Assembly: GCF_016650695.1 (NCBI RefSeq)
Contig: NZ_JAEKFH010000004.1
Span: 186,001-250,000 of the forward strand
Direction: 5' to 3'
DNA: 64,000 nucleotides
From: Pseudomonas sp. TH41
GTDB taxonomy: Bacteria > Pseudomonadota > Gammaproteobacteria > Pseudomonadales > Pseudomonadaceae
Translations under genes and position numbers: made by a program
Shown: positions 27,214-35,169 of the stretch, one piece after another
How the letters are laid out: every line of letters starts with the position of its first letter
Position numbering within the stretch: position 1 is the first letter of the stretch
Notes under the pieces: generated by a model
Databases searched by the model: none
What the model saw: the letters and a program-made list of their open reading frames with translations, nothing else
Told to the model about the DNA's origin: nothing

Positions 27214-28083
27214 TTAGGCGTGCAGTTTACGGCGGTTGTACAAACCACCCAACAAACCGGTCATGCATCCGACGAGCAACCCGCTGACGTGGGCCGCGTT
27301 GGCAATTTCACCGAAGCCGATCATCGAGATCAGCCCGGACAGACACAGCAGCAGCCACACCAGCATCATCACCAGCACGCCACGCGGCAGGCGATAAGCC
27401 CGGTTCGGCGACAGCACCTGAAAGATCCAGCAATGGCCGAGCAGGCCGTACAGCACCCCGGACAACCCGCCAAACAAGGTCGGGCCGCTGAAATAATATT
27501 GGGCGTAATTGGAGGTCAGGCTGAATAGCAACGTCAGGCCGATAAGGTTGATGCTGCCCTGGCGCGACTCGATACGCCGCCCCAGCTCCCAGTACCACAT
27601 GCCGTTCATGGCGAGGTGCAGGATGCCGAAGTGGATCAGCATCGGCGTCACCAGACGCCACCACTGCCCCGCCGCCAGGCTGTCAGCCAAGGGCACGAAA
27701 TGGATGTACTCGCCGACCACGCGGAAATCCAGGAAGGTCAGCCAACGCATCGTGTCGAGGTTTTCACCCAGCAGCGTCACGGCGCCGACGATCAGGCTCA
27801 GCAGCAACACCAAACCCGTCGCCCTGGCGTGGCGCAGCTGCTCGGCAAAACCGGGGCGCTTTAGGGGCTGCGCCACTGGAATGTCCAGTTGCTGATCGGG
27901 GTCACCGGCCGGGAAGCGTTCGTACAAGGCACGCACGTCTTCACTGATGTTGGCCGGCACCCACAGCACTTGCTCGCCCGCTTCTTCGATGACGCGATAC
28001 GGCACCTGCATGCGTTGCAACAGTTTGACGAACCCACTCAAATCTACCGCCAACGGCAGCCGCAATACGGCAACAGCACTCAT
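27214..28083 (-). CDS. Rhomboid-family intramembrane serine protease
   Basis: A 289-residue inner-membrane protein. A soluble N-terminal domain of about 95 residues (YRVIEEAGEQVLWV) resembles the cytoplasmic domain of GlpG-type rhomboids, and six membrane helices follow. The catalytic serine is in GLSGVLYG, and the histidine partner is in ANAAHVSGLL near the C terminus. Helix 2 carries HLAMNGMWYWELG, with the conserved His/Asn. It would cleave membrane substrates within the bilayer. It overlaps the phosphoesterase gene by 4 bases. Confidence 0.87.
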   Translation of the reverse strand: MSAVAVLRLPLAVDLSGFVKLLQRMQVPYRVIEEAGEQVLWVPANISEDVRALYERFPAGDPDQQLDIPVAQPLKRPGFAEQLRHARATGLVLLLSLIVGAVTLLGENLDTMRWLTFLDFRVVGEYIHFVPLADSLAAGQWWRLVTPMLIHFGILHLAMNGMWYWELGRRIESRQGSINLIGLTLLFSLTSNYAQYYFSGPTLFGGLSGVLYGLLGHCWIFQVLSPNRAYRLPRGVLVMMLVWLLLCLSGLISMIGFGEIANAAHVSGLLVGCMTGLLGGLYNRRKLHA

Positions 28084-29051
28084 TGCAATGCCTCCGGCCG
28101 TTCAACATCGACCCAAACAAATTTATGTGGATCGAGCCGGGTTTCCTGATCCAGACGATAGGCAACCAGTTTGCCGTAGAGCACCGCGCTGTAATCCAGG
28201 CACGCCAGGTTAGGGCGGATCGGTGCCGGTTTACCGCTACGCCAATAGTGGCCGACGAACAACAAGGGTTCGTCCACGCCATAGCGCAGCAACGTGTTTT
28301 TCTCGGTGGAAGACAGCGGGATCCGGGCCACGGGTTCGGGCAAAGCGTCAGGCTGAAACACGATATCACCGTAGGTTTGCGGGTCGTCTTCCCAGAATTT
28401 GGTGCGGAAGAAGGAGCGCACCAGGCCATCGCCGCTGGTCATCGTCAACCCGTGAGGCAAGCGCATGTCGGTGCCGCGCAGCAGGCGGTCGAACACGGTG
28501 CAGGCGAAACTGCCGGGCACCGCCGAGGCCTGGAGGAAATGCTCGTCCACGCGACCGTCGGAAAACAGTGCCCGAAGCGGTTCGATCAGGCCGGAATCCC
28601 AACAAGCGTGCACGACCCGGAAACGCCCGGCATCGATGAACAACGGCAATTCATAAAACCATTGCTGGAAGTCGTGCCAGTCGCCTGGATGGTCTTCAAA
28701 TTGAGCCAGGGTTTCACCGAGCAGGCGCGCGTGACGCGGGGTGTGTTCACGCACGAACTGCTTGCCGCTGCCTGGTGGCGCCGGAGTGCTCCAGCCGAGG
28801 GCGTTGAATTCATGGTTACCCATGATGCACAACGCCTGACGGGCCTCGACCATGTCATGAACGATGTGCAACGCCTCGCGAATCCGCGGGCCGCGGTCAA
28901 TGATGTCACCGACGAACACCGCCATGCGCGATGGATGCCGCCAGACACCACCTTGTTTGTGATAACCGAGTCGGTCGAGCAAGTGCTCAAGGGTCAGAGC
29001 GCAACCGTGCACGTCACCGATCAGGTCGTAGCTACGCGCGGGATCGAGCAT
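28080..29051 (-). CDS. Calcineurin-like metallophosphoesterase
   Basis: A 323-residue protein of the ApaH/PrpE-like branch. Dimetal motifs in order are GDVHG, GDIIDRGP and GNHE near the N terminus, then HACWD and FVGHYW later. Substrates of relatives include diadenosine polyphosphates and phosphoproteins; this one is not assigned. It is longer than ApaH and lacks the tight ApaH C terminus, so I do not call it apaH. It shares one base with the nadK stop (TGATG) and overlaps the rhomboid gene by 4 bases, forming a compact operon. Confidence 0.84.
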   Translation of the reverse strand: MLDPARSYDLIGDVHGCALTLEHLLDRLGYHKQGGVWRHPSRMAVFVGDIIDRGPRIREALHIVHDMVEARQALCIMGNHEFNALGWSTPAPPGSGKQFVREHTPRHARLLGETLAQFEDHPGDWHDFQQWFYELPLFIDAGRFRVVHACWDSGLIEPLRALFSDGRVDEHFLQASAVPGSFACTVFDRLLRGTDMRLPHGLTMTSGDGLVRSFFRTKFWEDDPQTYGDIVFQPDALPEPVARIPLSSTEKNTLLRYGVDEPLLFVGHYWRSGKPAPIRPNLACLDYSAVLYGKLVAYRLDQETRLDPHKFVWVDVERPEALQ

Positions 29052-29941
29052 CAGTCGCCTCCACCACCCAATCGACTGCCCCAGCCGAGCTTGGTCCGGC
29101 AGACTTCATAGTAATTGTGGTCGAGTGGGTGGATCAGCCGCAATTTCTGCGCCTTTTTGCTGATGGTGATGGTGTCACCCGGCGCGCAGGTGAAGTGGTT
29201 CTGCCCGTCACAAGACACTTGCGGGTAGATCTGCATATCCTTGGACACGACGATTTTCAGCTCACTGTTGCCATCGACCACAATTGGCCTGCCTGACAAG
29301 GTATGGGGGTACATCGGCACAATCACAATAGCGTCGAGCTTTGGATGCATGATCGGGCCACCCGCCGACAGCGCATAAGCCGTCGAACCGGTCGGTGTGG
29401 CGACGATCAGGCCGTCGGCCTTCTGGCTGCAGACGAACTGGCCGTCGATGTACAGCTCGAACTCGATCATCCGCGTTGATTTACCGGGGTGCAGCACCAC
29501 GTCGTTCAAGGCATCGCCCTGACCGATGGCTTCGGCGTGGCGACGGACTTCGGCTTGCAGCAGGAAGCGGTTTTCCACCAGGTAGTGGCCGTCGAGCACT
29601 TCAGCGACTTTGACTTCCAGCTCATCGGGGCGGATATCGGTCAGAAAGCCCAGGCTGCCACGGTTGATACCAAGCACCGGAATATTGTGTCGGGCCAAGG
29701 CACGTGCGGCGCCGAGCAGGCTGCCGTCACCGCCGACCACAATCACCATGTCACACACTTCGCCGAGCATCTTGCGCGACGAGGTTTGCAGGCCATGACC
29801 GGGCAGTACTTCGGCGATGGTGTCCTCGAGGATCACGTGCAGGTGACGATCGAGCAGAAACCGTTTCAGTCGGCGGACGGTATCCAGCACCTGCGAACTG
29901 CCCAGGCGACCGATGATGCCGATATTACGAAATTGCTCCAT
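29051..29941 (-). CDS. nadK: NAD kinase
   Basis: A 296-residue enzyme that phosphorylates NAD to NADP with ATP. The GGDGSLLGAAR block supplies the catalytic Asp and the Gly-rich loop, GSTAYALSAGGPI is the second NAD-kinase signature, and HTLSGRPIVV precedes the last domain. The length and order match bacterial NadK. It starts with ATG at 29941, is the first gene of nadK-phosphoesterase-rhomboid, and is divergent from the DUF1853 gene with a 116-base gap. Confidence 0.95.
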   Translation of the reverse strand: MEQFRNIGIIGRLGSSQVLDTVRRLKRFLLDRHLHVILEDTIAEVLPGHGLQTSSRKMLGEVCDMVIVVGGDGSLLGAARALARHNIPVLGINRGSLGFLTDIRPDELEVKVAEVLDGHYLVENRFLLQAEVRRHAEAIGQGDALNDVVLHPGKSTRMIEFELYIDGQFVCSQKADGLIVATPTGSTAYALSAGGPIMHPKLDAIVIVPMYPHTLSGRPIVVDGNSELKIVVSKDMQIYPQVSCDGQNHFTCAPGDTITISKKAQKLRLIHPLDHNYYEVCRTKLGWGSRLGGGGD

Positions 29942-30057
29942 GGGGCTCCTAACTAAGGGCAGCGACGGCGAAAAGCACGATTATGGGCGAAAGCGCAGGA
30001 TAGACAAAATCCTTTCAGCCACAAGGATGTACTCCTGTTTAAGGCTATGCTCGCAAG

Positions 30058-31008
30058 ATGATCCTATTTCCAGATTTGCTGCAGTTACCCCACCAGTTAC
30101 GCCACCCCGAAGTGCGTGACCTGGCGTGGGTCATCCTCGCGCCGCCGATGCTCAGCGACACGCCGTGGCCGCAGCGCCATCCGCTGGCCGGCAGCGATTG
30201 GGTACAGGCACCGGAACGTCTGGAGCGGTGGTTGCGGCAACTCGATCACGACAGTTATGACTTGCTGCACTGGCTGGCCCAGGCGCGAACCCGGCGGCTG
30301 GGTTTGTATTACGAGCGTCTGTGGCAATACGCCGTGCGGCATGCGCCGGGCATCGAGCTGATCGCCGCCAATATGCCAATCCGCCGCGAGGGGCATACCT
30401 TGGGCGAGCTGGACATGCTGCTGCGTGATCGTGACGGCGTGCATCATCTGGAATTGGCAATCAAACTTTACCTCGGCCCGCAAGATGGCGACGGACACGA
30501 CACCGCGCAATGGCTCGGCCCGGGCTGCCACGATCGGCTGGACCGCAAATTGGCGCACCTGGCCCAGCATCAGTTGCCGATTTCCGCAAGACCGGAAAGC
30601 CGCGAGGTGCTGGCAGCGCTGGATATTCAGCAGTTCAGCGCACATTTGTGGCTGGGCGGCTATTTGCTGTACCCATGGCCGGGACAGGCCGAGCCCCCCA
30701 GCGGCGCCCATCCGCAGCATTTGCGCGGTAGCTGGTTGCATCAAAAGGATTGGCCGTCATTTGTTGTGCAGCGGCCATTCGGTCGCTGGCAGCCCCTGCC
30801 CCGTCACGCCTGGCTGGCGCCGGCGCACTATCCTGTCGAGCAGACCTGGAACACTGAACAGTTGGACGCGTGGCGGAGTGATCTGGAACCGCTGGCACCC
30901 GCGCAGTTGCTGGTTCGACTGACAGAGAATGCGAACGGGGAATGGGAAGAGGCCGAGCGGCTGTTTCTGGTGGCGGACCTTTGGCCGAATGTGCCGGGTA
31001 ATGGTTGA
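30058..31008 (+). CDS. DUF1853 family protein
   Basis: A 316-residue cytoplasmic protein with the DUF1853 pattern: RRLGLYYERLWQYAV near residue 80, then GELDMLLRDRDGVHHLELAIK, which has the D-x(n)-ExK arrangement seen in PD-(D/E)XK nuclease-like folds, and YLGPQ. The nuclease-like resemblance is my reading of the motif and not an established activity. It is divergent from nadK, as in P. aeruginosa. A REPIN follows directly after the stop. Confidence 0.82.
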   Translation: MILFPDLLQLPHQLRHPEVRDLAWVILAPPMLSDTPWPQRHPLAGSDWVQAPERLERWLRQLDHDSYDLLHWLAQARTRRLGLYYERLWQYAVRHAPGIELIAANMPIRREGHTLGELDMLLRDRDGVHHLELAIKLYLGPQDGDGHDTAQWLGPGCHDRLDRKLAHLAQHQLPISARPESREVLAALDIQQFSAHLWLGGYLLYPWPGQAEPPSGAHPQHLRGSWLHQKDWPSFVVQRPFGRWQPLPRHAWLAPAHYPVEQTWNTEQLDAWRSDLEPLAPAQLLVRLTENANGEWEEAERLFLVADLWPNVPGNG

Positions 31009-31013
31009 GCCCC

Positions 31014-31113
31014 CCTGTAGGAGCTGCCGAAGGCTGCGATCTTTTGATCTTCAGCGATCTTGAAACCAAAGAAGATCAAGATCAAAAGATCGCAGCCTTC
31101 GGCAGCTCCTACA
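31014..31113. repeat. REPIN, family B
   Basis: Inverted family B REPs at 31014-31049 and 31076-31113, whose long arms include GATCTT / AAGATC. It lies between the convergent DUF1853 and arsB genes, where it may act as a bidirectional transcript end. Confidence 0.9.
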
Positions 31114-31132
31114 AGGTTAGAGTCAACTCGGT

Positions 31133-32416
31133 TTAGATGGATAGCCGTAATGCCAAGGCCGCCAAAGTCACCAACAACACCGGCACCGTCAATACGATGC
31201 CGACCTTGAAGTAATACCCCCAGCCAATCCGGATACTTTTGCGCTCCAGCACGTGCAGCCACAGCAACGTCGCCAGACTGCCGATCGGGGTGATTTTCGG
31301 CCCCAAATCGCTGCCGATGACGTTGGCGTAGACCATCGCCTCCTTCACCACTCCAGTTGCCTGACTCGCATCAATCGATAACAGGCCGATCAGCACCGTC
31401 GGCAGATTGTTCATGATCGAGGACAGCAACGCCGTCAGCACGCCCGTGCCCATGGCCGCGCCCCAGACGCCGTACCCGGCAAAGCCGTCCAGCCAACCGG
31501 CCAGATACCCGGTCAACCCGGCATTGCGCAGGCCATACACCACCAGGTACATGCCCAACGAGAAAATCACGATGTGCCATGGCGCTTCTTTCATCACTTT
31601 GCGCGTGGAAATCTTGTGACCCCGGGCGGCAATGGCCAGCAGCAGCGCCGCGCACACCGCCGAAATCGCGCTGATCGGAATCCCCAGCGGTTCCAGGGCA
31701 AAGCAGCCGAGCAACAAAATCACCAGGACCACCCAACCGGCATAGAACGTCGCGCGGTCATGGATCGCCGACTGGGGAGATTCAAGCTGCTCGGGGTCGT
31801 AATCCTTGGGAATGTCACGACGGAAGTACGCCATCAGCACCGCAAGCGTTGCCGCGACACTCACCAGGTTGACGGGAATCATCACCGCGGCGTAGCGGTT
31901 GAAGCTGATATGGAAGAAGTCCGCGGAAACGATGTTCACCAGGTTCGACACCACCAGTGGCAAGCTGGCGGTGTCGGCAATGAAGCCGGCCCCCATGACG
32001 AACGCCAAGGTCGCCGCGGGCGAAAAACGCAACGCCAGCAACATGGAAATCACGATGGGCGTGAGAATCAGCGCCGCCCCGTCATTGGCGAACAGCGCCG
32101 ACACCAGTGCCCCGAGCAGCACCATATAAGCAAAGAGTTTGCGTCCGCTGCCCCGCCCCCAACGGGCCACATGCAGCGCCGCCCAGGCAAACAACCCAGC
32201 CTCATCCAGCAGTAGACTAATGATGATCAGTGCGACGAAGGTGCCCGTGGCGTTCCAGATGATCTGCCACACCAGCGGGATGTCGGACAGGTGCACCACG
32301 CCAAAAATCAGCGCCAACACCGCGCCAAACACCGCACTCCAGCCAACACCGAGGCCTTTGGGCTGCCAGATCACCAAGGTGATGGTCAGCAGGAAAATCA
32401 ACGACGCGATGAGCAT
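31133..32416 (-). CDS. arsB: Arsenite efflux permease, ArsB-type
   Basis: A 427-residue polytopic membrane protein with about 12 helices, of the ArsB/ion-transporter superfamily. Recognised blocks are LLLDEAGLFAWAALHVAR, LFANDGAALILTPIV, the SNLVNIVSADFF loop, NNLPTVLIGLLSI and GSDLGPKITPIGSLATLLWL. It expels arsenite by the proton-motive force. Unusually, no arsR, arsC or arsH gene touches it, and a REPIN separates it from the flavoprotein upstream. It may be a stand-alone copy, perhaps with another anion as substrate. Confidence 0.86.
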   Translation of the reverse strand: MLIASLIFLLTITLVIWQPKGLGVGWSAVFGAVLALIFGVVHLSDIPLVWQIIWNATGTFVALIIISLLLDEAGLFAWAALHVARWGRGSGRKLFAYMVLLGALVSALFANDGAALILTPIVISMLLALRFSPAATLAFVMGAGFIADTASLPLVVSNLVNIVSADFFHISFNRYAAVMIPVNLVSVAATLAVLMAYFRRDIPKDYDPEQLESPQSAIHDRATFYAGWVVLVILLLGCFALEPLGIPISAISAVCAALLLAIAARGHKISTRKVMKEAPWHIVIFSLGMYLVVYGLRNAGLTGYLAGWLDGFAGYGVWGAAMGTGVLTALLSSIMNNLPTVLIGLLSIDASQATGVVKEAMVYANVIGSDLGPKITPIGSLATLLWLHVLERKSIRIGWGYYFKVGIVLTVPVLLVTLAALALRLSI

Positions 32417-32484
32417 GCAAAAGCAGCCTTCAATCAGGGGCCGCTAAAGTAACGCAGATCGATACGATGGGTGTAGCAGCGTCT

Positions 32485-32587
32485 CTGTAGGAGCGAGCTT
32501 GCTCGCGATGGAGTTGAAGGCAACGCGTTTATCCAGAAAGAACGCGTCATCGTTAACGTCCATCGCGAGCAAGCTCGCTCCTACAGG
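32485..32587. repeat. REPIN, family A
   Basis: Inverted family A REPs at 32485-32511 and 32561-32587, separated by 49 bases. It lies between the stop of the FMN reductase gene and the arsB start, so it splits what might otherwise be one operon. Confidence 0.9.
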
Positions 32588-32592
32588 GGTTG

Positions 32593-33153
32593 TCACATAT
32601 TCTTGTGCTGCTCGACCCACTGGCCATAAGCATTGATGAAGCTTTGCAAAAATGGTTTCACCGACTCGGACAGTTTGCCCGTCTCATCAAATGCCGAACC
32701 GGCGCCGCTCAGATAGGCTTCGGGTTGCTGCATGCACGGCACATTGAGAAACACCATGGACTGGCGCAAATGGTGGTTAGCGCCAAAACCGCCAATCGCT
32801 CCCGGTGAAACGCTGATGATCGCGGCGGGTTTGCCATTCCAGGCGCTTTTACCATACGGACGCGAACCCACGTCAATTGCATTCTTCAGTGGCGCCGGCA
32901 CCGAACGGTTGTATTCCGGGGTTACAAACAGCACCGCGTCGGATGAACTCACTTGTTGCCGGAAAGTGCTGTAGGCTGCCGGCGGTGACGCACCATCGAT
33001 GTCTTCGTTGTAGAGTGGCAAATCGCCAATTTCGATGATATTGAGCTTGAGATTGGCCGGCGCCAGGTCCACCAGGGCCCGCGCAACCTTGCGATTGATC
33101 GATTCCTTTCTCAAGCTGCCGACCAGTACAGCGATCGTATAGACGTTGCTCAT
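32593..33153 (-). CDS. NADPH-dependent FMN reductase (ChrR/azoreductase-like)
   Basis: A 186-residue flavodoxin-fold protein. The phosphate-binding loop GSLRKESINRKVA near residue 12 and the FMN-ring loop TPEYNRSVPAPLKNAID near residue 80 are both intact, which is typical of ChrR/YieF-type quinone or chromate reductases. It probably makes two-electron reductions of quinones or azo compounds with NAD(P)H. It is shorter than ArsH, and although it lies next to arsB I see no reason to call it arsH. Confidence 0.85.
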   Translation of the reverse strand: MSNVYTIAVLVGSLRKESINRKVARALVDLAPANLKLNIIEIGDLPLYNEDIDGASPPAAYSTFRQQVSSSDAVLFVTPEYNRSVPAPLKNAIDVGSRPYGKSAWNGKPAAIISVSPGAIGGFGANHHLRQSMVFLNVPCMQQPEAYLSGAGSAFDETGKLSESVKPFLQSFINAYGQWVEQHKNM

Positions 33154-33329
33154 GGAAGATTCTCGACTGTTCGATGGAAAGAGCTTGTAGTTATAGATGA
33201 CGATTCAACCAGCGGACGGCTGAAATTTCCGCCCCCTGACTATTTTTTTCTTGTAGGAAAACTTACTTCGCCCAATCACGGTCTACAGAACCGCAAATTG
33301 AGTGATTTATCTCCAGAGGTTCTAAGCAG

Positions 33330-33590
33330 ATGGCAGCAGTACTCGTCGGTCAGTTCCATGCAAGAGACGCGGAAGGCCGTGTTTATTCCGTGCATGAGTT
33401 CCAGGAATCCAACCCACCGGCAGACGGTCTCACCGGCTCCGTGCCTGTCAGCACCTATAAGCTGGCCATTGGCGACCGCGTTAACAAGCTCGATGACAAC
33501 CAGTTCTTGCTGGTGCAATCGAACGTCACCATCGTTCGCGAACCGGATACCTACGTCGCTGGCGTGACGCAAACCAACGTCGCCTCATAA
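33330..33590 (+). CDS. Small conserved hypothetical protein
   Basis: An 86-residue soluble ORF starting MAAVLVGQFHARDAEGRVY, with AGAGG 15 bases before the ATG. It appears all-beta: alternating patterns such as STYKLAIGDRVNKL and FLLVQSNVTIVRE, with no cysteine, signal or membrane segment. No family is recognised. It is divergent from the FMN reductase gene and 87 bases upstream of a LysR regulator gene on the same strand. Confidence 0.68.
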   Translation: MAAVLVGQFHARDAEGRVYSVHEFQESNPPADGLTGSVPVSTYKLAIGDRVNKLDDNQFLLVQSNVTIVREPDTYVAGVTQTNVAS

Positions 33591-33677
33591 CGGCGTGTTA
33601 TGAGCAGAAGTCATATGCGCGGACATGGGTTAGGATTCAGTCACTGACTCCCCACCTGCTGAACATGGACTTCACGC

Positions 33678-34571
33678 ATGCGTTTACGTCATATCGAAGT
33701 GATCCAGGCGCTCTTGCAGACCGGTCATCTGGGTACCGCAGCCGAATGGCTGCAGTTGCCGGTGGCCGAGGTTGAACGCATTCTGCGTGACGCTGAAGAT
33801 CAGTTGGGTTTCATGCTGTTTTCCAGCGTGCGTGGACGCTTGCAGGCCACTCGCGAGGCGCGGGAGTTGCAAGTCGAGATTGCCCACGTCTACGACGCGC
33901 TCGAACCGGTCCAGCGCCTGGCCAACAGCCTGAAACAATATCAGGCGCCGCCACTACGAATCATCTGCACACCGCCCCTGGCGCAGCAGCTGTTGCCACA
34001 GAGCATCGCGGCGCTCCGCCGACGCCTGCCCGACGCACCTTGCACCCTCCTGAGCCAACCCACCCGCGACATCGTCAAAAGCCTGCTGCTGCGCGAAAGC
34101 GATCTGGGGTTGAGCCTGCATGATCCCGATCACGCCGATATACATTGCCAAGTGATTGCCCAAGGCAAGCTTCAGTTACTGGCGCCTCATGGCTGGCTGC
34201 AACCGAAGCAGAAATACATCTCGTTGCAGGATCTGGCGGGCCAGTCGATGGTGGGGCTGGAAGGTCATGATCCGTTGAGCCCGGCGCTCGATCATAAATT
34301 GCATACCCTGCGCCCCGCCCCGGTCATTCAGATCCGGGTACAGACTCATCAGATGATGCGCAGCATGGTCGAGGCCGGCGAAGGCCTGGCCATCGTCGAC
34401 CCTTTCACCGCCCTGGGCGCCAGGTCGGCTGGACTGGATGCGTGCCCGTTGGCGCCTGCCGTGCCGATCAGTCTGTATGCCCTGACCCTGAAGAACGGCG
34501 AGCCATCACCGACCGTTCAGGCACTGCTGGACATCGTCACGGAACAAGCCGCGGCGATGTTGGCGAGTTAA
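33678..34571 (+). CDS. LysR-family transcriptional regulator
   Basis: A 297-residue LysR-type regulator. The N-terminal winged helix (LRHIEVIQALLQTGHLGTAA, then LQATREARELQVEI) precedes a periplasmic-binding-like effector domain. Its C-terminal end overlaps the tail of the convergent GNAT gene by 35 bases. The sensed compound is unknown; the neighbouring lysine decarboxylase and GNAT genes are candidates for its target but there is no direct evidence. Confidence 0.83.
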   Translation: MRLRHIEVIQALLQTGHLGTAAEWLQLPVAEVERILRDAEDQLGFMLFSSVRGRLQATREARELQVEIAHVYDALEPVQRLANSLKQYQAPPLRIICTPPLAQQLLPQSIAALRRRLPDAPCTLLSQPTRDIVKSLLLRESDLGLSLHDPDHADIHCQVIAQGKLQLLAPHGWLQPKQKYISLQDLAGQSMVGLEGHDPLSPALDHKLHTLRPAPVIQIRVQTHQMMRSMVEAGEGLAIVDPFTALGARSAGLDACPLAPAVPISLYALTLKNGEPSPTVQALLDIVTEQAAAMLAS

Positions 34572-35169
34572 GCGGGTTTTCCAGCGGGTTCTCAAACAGT
34601 CGATACCAGAACAGCGCCACTTCCGCGGTGTTCGGGTCGATGCCGCGATAGCGCAGATGATCGATCCCACCAATCATATAACCGCTACGCTCGTAGAGCC
34701 GGCAAGCGCCCAGGTTGTTGTTCTGGGTTTCGAGCATGATGCCCGGCAGTTTCTTTTTTCGACTCCAGAATTGCGCCACATCCAGCAGCGCCTTGGCCAC
34801 GCCGTGTCGCCGCGCCGGTGCATGCACCGCCAACTCGTCGATATGGGCAAAGCCGTTCCAGTTGGTGCTGACCACCAAATGGCCCACCGGCTCGTCATCG
34901 AGATAGGCCATGAAAATCGCGCTGTCAGCCGCGTCACGGAAGCTGCTGAACTCCTCGGGGTCAATGCCGTAGCACTTGCGATAAGGTGTGATCGGTGTCA
35001 CCAGCCACTGCTCCACCGGTTTGCCGATTTCGGGCGCGCCATAGGCCGCGACTTCAAAACTGAAATCGCTGCCCCAGATGTAAGCGGCGAAGCCGTCGTC
35101 GGCAACCCGCACCGACAGCCCTGGGTATTTTGGATTCATGAGCGGTTGCATACTGGGAAAGGTCCTCAT
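34537..35169 (-). CDS. GNAT-family N-acetyltransferase
   Basis: A 210-residue acetyltransferase. The GNAT core is visible: AIFMAYLDDEPVGHLVVS, then IDELAVHAPARRHGVAKALL (motif A, Q/RxxGxA-type acetyl-CoA loop), and NNNLGACRLYERSGYMIGG (motif B). It resembles streptothricin-type and small-amine acetyltransferases. I chose the ATG at 35169, whose ATGA overlaps the ldcA stop by 4 bases. This coupling suggests that it acts on cadaverine or another amine linked to lysine decarboxylation. Confidence 0.8.
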   Translation of the reverse strand: MRTFPSMQPLMNPKYPGLSVRVADDGFAAYIWGSDFSFEVAAYGAPEIGKPVEQWLVTPITPYRKCYGIDPEEFSSFRDAADSAIFMAYLDDEPVGHLVVSTNWNGFAHIDELAVHAPARRHGVAKALLDVAQFWSRKKKLPGIMLETQNNNLGACRLYERSGYMIGGIDHLRYRGIDPNTAEVALFWYRLFENPLENPLNSPTSPRLVP

